Shown: piece after piece, positions 37,239-46,200 of the stretch
Numbering within the stretch: the stretch's first letter is position 1
How the letters are laid out: the number at the start of each line of letters is the position of its first letter
NCBI RefSeq assembly: GCF_030499535.1
Contig: NZ_JASTLB010000001.1
Span: forward strand, 6,200,001 to 6,264,000
Source: Streptomyces sp. TG1A-8
GTDB taxonomy: Bacteria; Actinomycetota; Actinomycetes; Streptomycetales; Streptomycetaceae
DNA length: 64,000 bases
Direction: 5' to 3'
Notes under the pieces: generated by a model
What the model was told of the DNA's origin: nothing
Database searches by the model: none
What the model saw: only the letters and a program-made list of their open reading frames with translations
Program-made: the position numbers and the translations under genes

Positions 37239-38543
37239 ATGGAGCAGGGCCGCCGGGAACAGGTGACGACGAGCCTCGCCGGTGCCGTCGGCGAGGAGAT
37301 CGGTGCCCGTCTCGCGCCGATCGACGCGGAACTGCGCCGCCGCTACCCCGGCGACCCCGGCACCCGCCAGCCCGTCCACACCGTGTACGTCCCCGGCGAC
37401 GCCCTCAGCGCCGGCACCGTCCGCTCCTGGGGTGACCGCGCCCTCGCCGCCCTCGACGAACACGCCCCGGACGCCGCCTCGTTCGCGGCCGTCCTCGGCC
37501 TCGCCGACGGCCTCGCCGAGCCGGTGCACTCCCGGGTCCGGGCCAAGCTGGAGCGCGAGCCGGTGGAAGACCTGCGTGTCGACTTCGAGGACGGCTACGG
37601 CATCCGCCCCGATGCCGAGGAGGACGAGGCGGCCGCCCGCGCCGCCCGCCTGATCGCCGAGGCGTACGCCAACGGCACGGCGGCCCCGTACATGGGCATC
37701 CGCACGAAGTGCATGGAGGCCGCGGTGCGCGACCGGGGCATCCGCACCCTCGACGTCTTCCTCACCGGACTGATGCGGGCGGGTGGCCTGCCCGAGGGCC
37801 TGGCGCTGACCCTGCCGAAGGTGACCTACGCCGAACAGGTCGGCGCCTTCGCGCGCCTGCTGGAGGCCTTCGAGGAGACCCACGGGCTGGAGTCCGGCCG
37901 GATCGGCTTCGAGATCCAGATCGAGACCAGCCAGTCCATCCTGGCCGCCGACGGCACCGCGACCGTCGCCCGCATGATCCAGGCCGCCGAGGGCCGTGCC
38001 ACCGGCCTGCACTACGGCACCTTCGACTACAGCGCCTGCCTCGGCGTCTCCGCCGCCCACCAGGCCGCCGACCACCCGGCCGCCGACCACGCCAAGGCGG
38101 TCATGCAGGTCGCCGCCGCCGGTACCGGCGTACGCGTCTCGGACGGCTCCACCAACGTGCTGCCCGTCGGCCCGGCCGAGCGGGTCCACGCCGCCTGGCG
38201 CCTGCACTACGGCCTCACCCGCCGGGCCCTGGCCCGCGCCTACTACCAGGGCTGGGACATGCACCCCGGCCACCTGCCCACCCGCTACGCGGCCGTCTTC
38301 GCCTTCTACCGCGAGGGCTTCGAACAGGCGGCGACCCGGCTCGCCCGCTACGCGAACCGCGCCGGCGGCGACGTGATGGACGAGCCCGCCACCGCCAAGG
38401 CCCTCGGCGGCCACCTGCTGCGCGGCCTGGACTGCGGTGCCCTCGACGACGCCGAGGTCGCCCGCCTCACCGGCCTGACCCGCACCGGCCTGGAGGGCTT
38501 CGCGGCACCCCGGCGCAGGGGCCCGGCGGCTTCCGCGCGGTAG
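37239..38543 (+). CDS. DUF6986 protein, HpcH/HpaI aldolase/citrate-lyase-like
   Basis: The 434-residue protein is an actinobacterial relative of the phosphoenolpyruvate/pyruvate TIM-barrel aldolases. Metal- and substrate-binding segments are visible: LRVDFEDGYG with acidic ligands at about residue 111, GFEIQIETSQSIL and GLHYGTFDYSACLG. The enzymes form or split C-C bonds of 2-oxo acids or acyl-CoAs. The exact reaction of DUF6986 is not known to me. The ATG at 37239 is preceded by GGAGGG. It is monocistronic, converging on the LacI gene. Confidence 0.8.
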   Translation: MEQGRREQVTTSLAGAVGEEIGARLAPIDAELRRRYPGDPGTRQPVHTVYVPGDALSAGTVRSWGDRALAALDEHAPDAASFAAVLGLADGLAEPVHSRVRAKLEREPVEDLRVDFEDGYGIRPDAEEDEAAARAARLIAEAYANGTAAPYMGIRTKCMEAAVRDRGIRTLDVFLTGLMRAGGLPEGLALTLPKVTYAEQVGAFARLLEAFEETHGLESGRIGFEIQIETSQSILAADGTATVARMIQAAEGRATGLHYGTFDYSACLGVSAAHQAADHPAADHAKAVMQVAAAGTGVRVSDGSTNVLPVGPAERVHAAWRLHYGLTRRALARAYYQGWDMHPGHLPTRYAAVFAFYREGFEQAATRLARYANRAGGDVMDEPATAKALGGHLLRGLDCGALDDAEVARLTGLTRTGLEGFAAPRRRGPAASAR

Positions 38544-38586
38544 CGGACGCGGGCGTGTCCGCACCGGCCGCCCCGGTGCCCTCCGC

Positions 38587-39636
38587 TCAGGCGGCGGGCG
38601 GCAGCTCGCCGGAGCCGCGGGTGATCAGCCGGGTGGGCAGCTCCATCCGCTCCGGTGCCGCGAGGCCGCCGTCCAGCCGGCGGAAGAGCCGCTCGGCGGC
38701 GGTCCGGCCCAGGGCCGCCGAGTCCTGGGCGACCACCGTGACGCCCGGCCGGAGCAGGTCGGCCAGCTCGAAGTCGTCGAAGCCGACGAGGGCGACCCGG
38801 CGGGAGTGCTCGGCGAGGACCCGGATCACGGTGACCGTCACCCGGTTGTTGCCCGTGAACACCGCGGTGACCGGCGCGGGCCCCGACAGCATCTCCTCGG
38901 CGGCCAGGCGCACCCGCACCGGATCCGTCGCCCCGAGGGACATCCACCCCTTCTCCACCGCTATCCCCGCGTCCTCCATCGCGGCCCGGTAGCCGCGCAG
39001 GCGCTCGGCGGCGGTGTGGATGCGGGGCATGTCGCCGATGAACCCGATCCGGCGGTGGCCGTGCGCGATGAGGTGGGCGACCCCGTCGCGGGCGCCGCCG
39101 AAGTTGTCGGACAGCACGACGTCGGCGTCGATTCCCCCGGCGGGGCGGTCCACGAACACCGTCGCCACGCCCGCCTTGATCTCCGGCTCCAGGTAACGGT
39201 GGTCGTCCCCGGCGGGGATCACCACCAGACCGTCCACGCGCCGCGCGCACAGCGCCAGCGCCAGTTCCTGTTCCCGCTCAGGGTCCTCCGCGCTGGAGCC
39301 GTTGATCAGCAGTGCGCCGTGCGCCCGGGCCACCTCCTCCACCGCGCGGCTCAGCGGGCCGTAGAAGGGGTCCGCGAGGTCCTCCAGCACCAGGCCGATG
39401 CTGGCGGTGCGGCCCTTGCGCAGCACGCGCGCGCTGTCGTTGCGACGGAAGCCGAGCGCCTCGATCGCCTCCTGGACGCGGCGCTCGGTGTCCGGCGTGA
39501 CCCCCGGCTCGCCATTGACCACCCGGGACACCGTCTTCAGGCCCACCCCGGCGCGCGCGGCGACGTCCTTCATGGTGGGACGGTTGCCGTAACGGGTCGC
39601 GGGGTTTCCGGCCGGCCGGCGGGTCGTCTCGGGCAC
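38587..39636 (-). CDS. LacI-family sugar-responsive repressor
   Basis: The 349-residue protein has the LacI helix-turn-helix and hinge at residues 22-70 (TMKDVAARAGVGLKTVSRVVNGEPGVTPDTERRVQEAIEALGFRRN) and a periplasmic-binding-protein-like sensor domain (IGLVLEDLADPFYGPLSRAVEEVA onward). The GTG at 39636 is chosen; an internal ATG at MKDV would still encode the domain. A 12-bp perfect palindrome overlaps its promoter, indicating autoregulation. It is divergent from a ROK sugar kinase, so the inducer is probably a sugar handled by that kinase. Confidence 0.92.
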   Translation of the reverse strand: MPETTRRPAGNPATRYGNRPTMKDVAARAGVGLKTVSRVVNGEPGVTPDTERRVQEAIEALGFRRNDSARVLRKGRTASIGLVLEDLADPFYGPLSRAVEEVARAHGALLINGSSAEDPEREQELALALCARRVDGLVVIPAGDDHRYLEPEIKAGVATVFVDRPAGGIDADVVLSDNFGGARDGVAHLIAHGHRRIGFIGDMPRIHTAAERLRGYRAAMEDAGIAVEKGWMSLGATDPVRVRLAAEEMLSGPAPVTAVFTGNNRVTVTVIRVLAEHSRRVALVGFDDFELADLLRPGVTVVAQDSAALGRTAAERLFRRLDGGLAAPERMELPTRLITRGSGELPPAA

Positions 39637-39741
39637 GATGCGCTGTCCTGTCCTAGTCGTTCGCGGCGTCGCGCTGCCGCGTCGGTGCGTTCTCCACCGG
39701 GGGTGCATCGGTCGGTGGGCTTGTATGAGGATGTGGCGTCG

Positions 39742-39768
39742 AGCATAGAGCCTGGACAACGTTGTCAG
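39742..39768. promoter_or_regulatory. LacI operator overlapping the divergent promoter
   Basis: GACAACGTTGTC (39755-39766) is a perfect palindrome centred on CG, the LacI-family hallmark, within TGGACAACGTTGTCAG. On the minus strand a TATGCT -10 box (39747-39742) lies 7 bp beyond it, so bound repressor would block its own gene and probably the divergent kinase. Confidence 0.75.
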
Positions 39769-39883
39769 ATGCGAGAGAGACTGTCGTCCGCCCTGCGCGG
39801 CCCGCGTTCCCGCCGCTCGACCGGCTCGCGGCGTGCACTCGTTCCACTCGTTTCTCATGGTTCAACGGGGAGATCTGACTCTG

Positions 39884-40837
39884 ATGCACACCGACCTCGT
39901 GGTGGCCCTCGACATCGGCGGTACCAAGATCGCCGGCGCACTCGTGGACGGCTGCGGACGGATCCGGGCGCGCGCGCAGCGCGCCACGCCCGCCCGGCAG
40001 GACGGCGAAACGGTCATGCGGGCCGTCGAGGAGGTGCTCGGCGACCTCGCCGGGTCACCCCTGTGGGGACGCGCCGGCTCGATCGGGATCGGCAGCGCGG
40101 GTCCGGTGGACGCCACGGCGGGCACCGTGAGTCCGGTGAACGTGCCGGGCTGGCGGAACTTCCCGCTGGTCGAGCGGGTGCGCGCGGCCACCGGGGGGCT
40201 GCCGGTCGAGCTGATCGGCGACGGGGTGGCCATCACCGCGGCCGAGCACTGGCAGGGCGCCGCCCGCGGCCACGACAACGCGCTGTGCATGGTGGTCTCG
40301 ACGGGCGTCGGCGGCGGGCTGGTCCTGGACGGCCGGCTGCACCCCGGCCCGACCGGCAACGCCGGCCACATCGGGCACATCAGCGTCGACCTCGACGGCG
40401 ACCCGTGCCCGTGCGGTGCGCGCGGCTGCGTCGAGCGCATCGCCAGCGGCCCCAACATCGCCCGCCGGGCCCTGGAGCGGGGCTGGCGGCCGGGCCCTGA
40501 CGGGGACGGCTCCGCCGCCGCGGTGGCCGCCGCCGCCCGCCGGGGCGACCCGGTGGCCGCGGCCTCCTTCGAGCGGGCCGCCCAGGCCCTCGCCGCGGGC
40601 ATCGCGGCCACCGCGACCCTGGTGGAGATCGACATCGCGGTGGTCGGCGGGGGCGTCGCCAAGGCCGGCGACGTGTTGTTCACGCCCCTGCGCGAGGCCC
40701 TCACCGACTACGCGACCCTCTCCTTCGTCCAGCGGCTGACGGTCGTGCCCGCGCAGATGGGCACGGACGCGGGCCTGGTCGGCGCCGCCGCGGCCGCGCT
40801 GGTCCGCGGACCGGACGCGACCGCGGCGGGCGTCTGA
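39884..40837 (+). CDS. ROK-family sugar kinase (glucokinase-like)
   Basis: The 317-residue protein has the ATP-binding DIGGTK (residues 10-15), the catalytic aspartate in IGDGV (D113), and the zinc-binding ROK motif CPCGARGCVERIASG (C175, C177, C182) after GNAGHIGH. It lacks an N-terminal DNA-binding domain, so it is a kinase rather than a ROK repressor. Glucose, N-acetylglucosamine, N-acetylmannosamine or fructose are family substrates. The ATG at 39884 starts just before the domain; an ATG at 39857 would add nine residues. Divergence from a LacI gene suggests sugar-induced expression. Confidence 0.9.
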   Translation: MHTDLVVALDIGGTKIAGALVDGCGRIRARAQRATPARQDGETVMRAVEEVLGDLAGSPLWGRAGSIGIGSAGPVDATAGTVSPVNVPGWRNFPLVERVRAATGGLPVELIGDGVAITAAEHWQGAARGHDNALCMVVSTGVGGGLVLDGRLHPGPTGNAGHIGHISVDLDGDPCPCGARGCVERIASGPNIARRALERGWRPGPDGDGSAAAVAAAARRGDPVAAASFERAAQALAAGIAATATLVEIDIAVVGGGVAKAGDVLFTPLREALTDYATLSFVQRLTVVPAQMGTDAGLVGAAAAALVRGPDATAAGV

Positions 40838-40892
40838 GGGCCCGGCGGTGGGCGTCCGGCGCGCCCGGAGCCGTCGCCGCGGCCGGGCCGGC

Positions 40893-41860
40893 TCAGCAGT
40901 GCAGCCGGGCGTCCGCCCAGTCCGCGTGGTCCGAGCCGACGCCGTCCCCGCCGTCGGTCACCACCAGGCGGACCACCTGGGCGCCGCCGACGTCCGCGGT
41001 GAGCGGCTGGGCGGGCATCGCGTTGGTCAGCACACCGGTCGAGGCGACCTTCGTGCCGTCCGCCCGGACCTCGAAGGCGACGGTGCCCCGCGTCCCCTCC
41101 TCCTCCTCCTCGTCGACGCCGACGTCCGCGGCGACCTTCCCGCACGCCCTGCCGGTGCAGAAGGCGATCTCGCTCCGCGTGGGGACGCCGGGCCCCTCGG
41201 CGTGGCCCACGCCGCCCAGGGTGATCGGCCCGCCGTCGCCGGCCGCGCTCTCCCGGTTGCCGGCGTCCCGCTCGACCGGGCCCCGGCCGCTGTCCGCCGA
41301 CAACCAGGGCAGACCGCTGAGGTACGACGTCCCGGAGGGCGGCGGCACCACCACGGACACCGTCAGCGGCGGGGAACCGCCGACCCGCTCCCCGGCGGGC
41401 GAGCGGTAGCCGGTCCCGACGGAGAGCGGGTAGGAGCCGGGCGGTGTGCCCGCCGGGGCGGTCACCCTCCGGCCGGTGCGCTGAGTCCCTTGGCGCGGGC
41501 GTGGTCGGCGACGGCCCCGATCCCGTCCGGGAAGCGGGCCGGGTCGGGCACCAGCCTGGCGCTCGCGTCCCGGTCCGGCAGGGCCCGGCAGTCGTCGAGG
41601 TCGACGTAGCGGTACCCGGCGTCCTTGAGGCCCTCGTCCACGAACAGGTCGGCGATCCCCTTCACCGTGGCCTCGTTGAAGTCGGCCCGGCAGGACGTGG
41701 GGTTCCAGTTGTTGAAACCCGTCGGCGGGGTGAGGGCGAGACCGTCGGCCAGGGCGGGGGCGGCGGGGCCCGCCGCGCACAGCAGCCCCACGGTGAACGC
41801 TCCGGCCACTCTCCGGCGGATGGTGCGGGGCCGCCCGCCCGGTGCATTCGGTCCAGCGGG
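40893..41860 (-). pseudogene. alpha-galactosidase (GH27) with catalytic core deleted
   Basis: The 5' end encodes a signal-peptide-like stretch and then LALTPPTGFNNWN, DEGLKDAGYRYVDLDDCRAL and FPDGIGAVADHARAKGL, the start of a GH27 alpha-galactosidase barrel. At about 41475 the frame changes and the sequence jumps to VTAPAGTPPGSYPLSVG and a C-terminal NPCBM-type carbohydrate-binding module that ends normally at 40893. The catalytic aspartates and most of the barrel are missing. A large internal deletion killed the gene. The C-terminal module contains an acidic EEEEE insertion. It converges on the ROK kinase gene, perhaps a relic of a galactoside-use cluster. Confidence 0.82.
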
Positions 41861-41936
41861 AACGCGCCGGGTGCACCGGAGGACGTGATCGCCGTGATCC
41901 GCGTGACCTCCGCGGGGTTCCGCAGTTGACCACGGC

Positions 41937-42128
41937 ATGAAGAAGCGCAGCATGCTCGCCATCGCCAGCCTCGCCACCGGATTCGTCGTGGCCGCCGTCA
42001 CCCCGTCGCACGCCGCGGACGGCGGGCCGCTCGGCCACCTCGACGCCCCCAGCGCCCCCGACGACGCCGGCCACCCGGTCGGCGAGGACGGCCCGGCCGT
42101 GGACGACGGCGCCCCCGACCGGGGCTAG
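41937..42128 (+). CDS. small secreted protein
   Basis: The 63-residue protein begins MKKRSMLAIASLATGFVVAAVTPSHAADG, a complete signal peptide with cleavage after SHA. The mature part is only about 36 residues, acidic and rich in Asp, Gly and Pro, with no cysteines. Family and function are unknown. A perfect 16-bp hairpin follows 9 bp after the stop, which supports it being a real transcription unit. Confidence 0.65.
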   Translation: MKKRSMLAIASLATGFVVAAVTPSHAADGGPLGHLDAPSAPDDAGHPVGEDGPAVDDGAPDRG

Positions 42129-42136
42129 CCGCGGAC

Positions 42137-42173
42137 CGGTGCCGGTCCCCCCGCCGCGGGGGGACCGGCACCG
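42137..42173 (+). terminator. perfect 16-bp terminator hairpin
   Basis: CGGTGCCGGTCCCCCC (42137-42152) pairs with GGGGGGACCGGCACCG (42158-42173) around GCCGC, immediately after the small secreted protein gene. Confidence 0.9.
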
Positions 42174-42260
42174 TCGTGCGGGCGCCCCCTCAACTGGACG
42201 TGGTTTCCGTGGCAGGGTGGAGCGGGCAAGCCCCAGGGGGCCGACACAAGAGGGGGAACC

Positions 42261-43316
42261 GTGACCGTCGTCTGGATCAACGGCGCGTTCGGTGCGGGCA
42301 AGTCCACCACCGCACGGGAACTGATCGAACTGATCCCGAACAGTTCGCTCTTCGACCCCGAGGTCATCGGCGCCGGGCTCGCGCACCTGCTGCCGCCCAA
42401 GCGCCTCGCCGAGGTCGGCGACTTCCAGGACCTGCCGATCTGGCGACGACTGGTGATCGACACGGCGGCCGCGATGCTCGCCGAACTGGGCGGGACCCTC
42501 GTGGTCCCCATGACCCTGCTGCGCCAGGAGTACCGCGACGAGATCTTCGGCGGCCTCGCCGCCCGCCGGATTCCGGTGCGGCACGTTCTCCTCGCTCCGG
42601 CTGAAACGATACGGCGTGCGCGGGCGGCCGGGCGGCAGGTCCCACCGGACCCGCTCGACGGGGAGATACGGCAGCGGCGGTGGGCGTACGACCGCATCGA
42701 GCCCTACCGGAGCGCCCTCGCCTCCTGGCTCACCACCGACGCCCACCTGGTCGACACCAGCGCGCTCACCCCGTACGAGACCGCCGTCCGCATCGCCGAG
42801 GCCGTCAGCAGCGGCGTCGTGGCGCCCTGTGACATCGTGCAGAGCGCCGAGCCCACCGCGGAGACCCTCGCCGCCGGGGTGCTCCTCTTCGACGAGCACG
42901 ACCGGGTGCTGCTCGTGGACCCCACCTACAAGCCCGGCTGGGAGTTCCCCGGAGGAGTGGTCGAGCGCGGCGAGGCGCCCGCCCGCGCCGGCATCCGCGA
43001 GGTCGCCGAGGAGACCGGCATACGCCTCGCGACCGTGCCCCGGCTGCTCGTCGTGGACTGGGAGCGGCCGGCGCCCCCCGGCTACGGCGGACTGCGCCTG
43101 CTCTTCGACGGCGGGCGGCTGGCTCCGGCCGAGGCGTCCCGGGTGCTGTTGCCGGGGCCGGAACTGCGCGCCTGGCGCTTCGCCACCGAGCGTGAGGCCG
43201 CCGACATGCTGCCCCCGGTCCGCTACGAGCGGCTGCGCTGGGCGCTGCGGGCCCGTGAGCGCGGCGCCGCGTTCTACCTGGAGGCCGGTGTCCCGGTCGC
43301 CGGAGAGGCCGCCTGA
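42261..43316 (+). CDS. P-loop kinase fused to a Nudix hydrolase
   Basis: The 351-residue protein joins two enzymes. Residues 1-185 form an AAA/P-loop kinase-like domain with Walker A GAFGAGKSTT (8-17), resembling TmrB-type small-molecule kinases. Residues 205-350 form a Nudix domain with a complete box, GGVVERGEAPARAGIREVAEETGI (231-254, GX5EX7REVxEExGI). Nudix enzymes cleave nucleoside diphosphate derivatives. The pairing suggests sequential action on one nucleotide-like compound, or detoxification. GTG start. It stands alone between a terminator and a convergent peptidase. Confidence 0.85.
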   Translation: MTVVWINGAFGAGKSTTARELIELIPNSSLFDPEVIGAGLAHLLPPKRLAEVGDFQDLPIWRRLVIDTAAAMLAELGGTLVVPMTLLRQEYRDEIFGGLAARRIPVRHVLLAPAETIRRARAAGRQVPPDPLDGEIRQRRWAYDRIEPYRSALASWLTTDAHLVDTSALTPYETAVRIAEAVSSGVVAPCDIVQSAEPTAETLAAGVLLFDEHDRVLLVDPTYKPGWEFPGGVVERGEAPARAGIREVAEETGIRLATVPRLLVVDWERPAPPGYGGLRLLFDGGRLAPAEASRVLLPGPELRAWRFATEREAADMLPPVRYERLRWALRARERGAAFYLEAGVPVAGEAA

Positions 43317-43465
43317 CCCCGCGCGGCGCCCAAGGGCTCGGAACGCGGCCGCGCGCCCGTCCGTGCCGCCGTGCCGCGGACGGGGCCGCCCGGCGGGGGA
43401 GCGCGGGAGGTGCGGGCGGAGGATCGGTTGGACGGCCTCCACGCGCTGCCCGCGGGCAGAAGCCG

Positions 43466-44821
43466 TCAGCCCGCCGCGTAAGCGCGCAGGAACAGCGCCT
43501 CGGCGACCGACAGCCGCTCCAGCTCCTGCGGGGACACGCTCTCGTCGACCGCGTGGATCCGCGCCTCCGGCTCGCTGAGGCCGATCAGCAGGATCTCCGC
43601 CCGCGGGTACAGCCCGGCGAGGGTATTGCACAGCGGGATCGAGCCGCCCTGGCCGGCGTACTGCATGGTCTCGCCCGGGTAGGCCTCGGCCATCGCCTCG
43701 GCCATCGCCTGGTAGGCCGGGCTGGTGGGATCGGCGCGGAAGGCCTGGCCCTGGCCGACCTGCTCGGTGCTCACCCGGGCGCCCCACGGGGTGTGCGCCT
43801 CGATGTGGGCCTGGAGCAGCTTCGTCGCCTCGGCCGCGTCCACGCCCGGCGGCACCCGCAGGCTGATCAGCGCGCGGGCACTGGACTGCACCGACGGGGT
43901 GGCGCCCACGACCGGCGGGCAGTCGATGCCGAGGACGGTGACCGCCGGGCGGGCCCAGATGCGGTCGGCGACCGAGCCGTCACCGATCAGGCCGACCCCG
44001 TCCAGCACCTTGGCGTCCGAGCGGAACTGCTCCTCGGCGTACTGCAGTCCGTCCCACCGCGCCGTGGCGTCGAGCCCGTCGACCGCGGTCGAGCCGTCCT
44101 CGGCGCGCAGCGAGTCCAGGACCCGGATCAGCGCGGCCAGCGCGTCCGGGGCGGCACCGCCGAACTGGCCCGAGTGCAGGTTGCCCGCGAGGGTGTCGAT
44201 CCGGACGCGGACCAGCGTCATGCCACGCAGGGTGGTGGTGACCGTCGGCAGGCCGACGCGGAAGTTGCCCGCGTCGCCGATGACGACGGTGTCCGCCGCC
44301 AGCAGCTCCGGGTGCTGCTCGGCGTAGCGCTCCAGGCCGCCCGTGCCCTGCTCCTCCGAGCCCTCGACGATCACCTTCACGTGCACCGGGACGCCCCCGT
44401 CGGCCTTCAGGGCGCGCAGCGCGAGCAGGTGCATGATCAGGCCGCCCTTGCAGTCGGCGGTCCCGCGGCCGTACCAGCGGCCGTTCCGCTCGGTCAGCTC
44501 GAAGGGGGGAGAGGTCCAGCCGGCCTCGTCGAGCGGAGGCTGCACGTCGTAGTGCGCGTAGAGGAGGACGGTCTTCGCGCCCTCCGGGCCCGGCAGGCGG
44601 CCGTACACCGACTGGGTGCCGTCCGGGGTGTCCAGCAGCGCCACGTCCACGAAGCCCTCGGCGCGCAGCGCGTCGGCGATCCAGCGGGCGGCGCCCTCGC
44701 TCTCGCTCCTGGGGAACTGGCCGAAGTCCGCCACCGACCGGAAGGCGACCAGCTCGGCCAGCTCCGCCTTGGCCCGGGGCAGCAGCGAGGCGACGGTCTC
44801 GGCGACCGGATTCGACGACAT
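43466..44821 (-). CDS. M20-family dipeptidase
   Basis: The 451-residue zinc peptidase has all M20 ligands in order: H90 and D92 in LLYAHYDVQPP, D123 in GTADCKGG, the general base E156 with E157 in EGSEEQG, and a later histidine in the C-terminal SEPEARIHAVDE. A dimerisation (lid) domain is inserted between. It hydrolyses dipeptides in the cytosol. The ATG at 44821 follows GAGGAG. Length is typical. It is divergent from the flavoprotein gene at 44953. Confidence 0.92.
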   Translation of the reverse strand: MSSNPVAETVASLLPRAKAELAELVAFRSVADFGQFPRSESEGAARWIADALRAEGFVDVALLDTPDGTQSVYGRLPGPEGAKTVLLYAHYDVQPPLDEAGWTSPPFELTERNGRWYGRGTADCKGGLIMHLLALRALKADGGVPVHVKVIVEGSEEQGTGGLERYAEQHPELLAADTVVIGDAGNFRVGLPTVTTTLRGMTLVRVRIDTLAGNLHSGQFGGAAPDALAALIRVLDSLRAEDGSTAVDGLDATARWDGLQYAEEQFRSDAKVLDGVGLIGDGSVADRIWARPAVTVLGIDCPPVVGATPSVQSSARALISLRVPPGVDAAEATKLLQAHIEAHTPWGARVSTEQVGQGQAFRADPTSPAYQAMAEAMAEAYPGETMQYAGQGGSIPLCNTLAGLYPRAEILLIGLSEPEARIHAVDESVSPQELERLSVAEALFLRAYAAG

Positions 44822-44952
44822 GGGCACACTCCTCGTGGGTGCGACGTCCAACTGGTGGGTACACCGATCCTCCCACAGTGGCCTGCGACGACGACCGCCG
44901 TAGGATGCGGGGGATAAGTGCGGCAGCGGCTTGATCGGAGCAGTAGACCATC

Positions 44953-46200
44953 GTGAGCGGCGAGAACTCTTCGGCGGACGACGTGCAGCGAGTGTGGGAC
45001 GTCGTCGTGGTGGGCGCGGGACCCGCGGGGGCCTCGGCCGCCTACGCGGCGGCGGTCGCGGGACGGCGCGTCCTGTTGCTGGAGAAAGCCGAGCTGCCCC
45101 GCTACAAGACGTGCGGCGGCGGCATCATCGGTCCCTCCCGCGACGCGCTGCCGCCCGGCTTCGAACTGCCGTTCCGGGACCGGGTGCACGCGGTCACCTT
45201 CTCCCACAACGGGCGCTTCGCGCGCACGCGCCGCTCCAGGCAGATGCTGTTCGGACTGATCAACCGCCCCGAGTTCGACCAGCAACTGGTCGAGCACGCC
45301 CAGAAGGCGGGCGCCGAGCTGCGCACGGGCGTCACGGTGCAGCGGGTCGAGCAGCACGGCTCGGCGGTGCCGGACCGGCGCACGGTCGCGGTCGTCCTCC
45401 AGGGCGGCGAGACCGTGCTGGCCCGCGCGGTGGTCGGGGCCGACGGCAGCGCGAGCCGCATAGGAGCCCACGTCGGCGTGAAGCTGGACCAGGTGGACCT
45501 CGGTCTGGAGGCGGAGATCCCGGTGCCGGAGACGGTCGCCGAGGACTGGCAGGGCCGGGTCCTCATCGACTGGGGCCCGATGCCGGGCAGTTACGGCTGG
45601 GTGTTCCCGAAGGGCGACACGCTGACCGTCGGCGTCATCTCCGCGCGGGGCGAGGGTGCGGCCACCAAGCGTTACCTGGAGGACTTCATCGCCCGCCTCG
45701 GGCTGGCCGGCTTCGAACCGAGTGTCTCCTCCGGACACTTGACCCGCTGCCGGGCCGACGACTCGCCGCTTTCGCGCGGCCGGGTGCTGGTCTGCGGTGA
45801 CGCGGCGGGGTTGCTGGAGCCGTGGACCCGCGAGGGCATCTCCTTCGCGCTGCGCTCGGGCCGGCTGGCGGGCGAGTGGGCGGTGCGGATCGCCGAGGCG
45901 CACGACGCCGTGGACGCCCGGCGCCAGGCCTTGAACTACGCGTTCGCCATCAAGGCGGGACTCGGCGTGGAGATGAGCGTCGGCAAGCGCATGCTGGCTG
46001 CGTTCGAACGCCGTCCCGGCATCTTCCACGCGGCCCTCACCGGTTTCCGGCCCGCCTGGCGGGCGTTCAGGGACATCACCCGGGGCTCGACCTCGCTCGG
46101 TGAACTCGTCAGGTCCCACCCGATCGCCCAGCGCGCCCTGAACGCGCTGGACCGGGGGCAGCCGGCCGCCGCCCCGGCAAAGGACCCCGTCGGTCCGTGA
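44953..46200 (+). CDS. geranylgeranyl reductase-family FAD oxidoreductase
   Basis: The 415-residue protein has an N-terminal FAD-binding GxGxxG (VVVGAGPAGASAA, residues 18-30), the PRYKTCGGGI segment typical of the family, a second FAD contact GADGSASRIG, and the DG motif VCGDAAGLLEPWTREGISFALRSG. Members saturate isoprenoid chains such as menaquinone tails or ether lipids; the substrate here is unknown. A TAGGAT box (44901-44906) precedes the GTG. Its stop overlaps the start of a TetR-type frame (GTGA), so both were once translated together. Confidence 0.9.
   Translation: MSGENSSADDVQRVWDVVVVGAGPAGASAAYAAAVAGRRVLLLEKAELPRYKTCGGGIIGPSRDALPPGFELPFRDRVHAVTFSHNGRFARTRRSRQMLFGLINRPEFDQQLVEHAQKAGAELRTGVTVQRVEQHGSAVPDRRTVAVVLQGGETVLARAVVGADGSASRIGAHVGVKLDQVDLGLEAEIPVPETVAEDWQGRVLIDWGPMPGSYGWVFPKGDTLTVGVISARGEGAATKRYLEDFIARLGLAGFEPSVSSGHLTRCRADDSPLSRGRVLVCGDAAGLLEPWTREGISFALRSGRLAGEWAVRIAEAHDAVDARRQALNYAFAIKAGLGVEMSVGKRMLAAFERRPGIFHAALTGFRPAWRAFRDITRGSTSLGELVRSHPIAQRALNALDRGQPAAAPAKDPVGP

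Noticed and set aside
40893..43787. Minus-strand frame of 964 codons
   Set aside because: Only its last 190 or so codons match a real domain (the alpha-galactosidase C-terminus); the rest is antisense to the kinase-Nudix gene.
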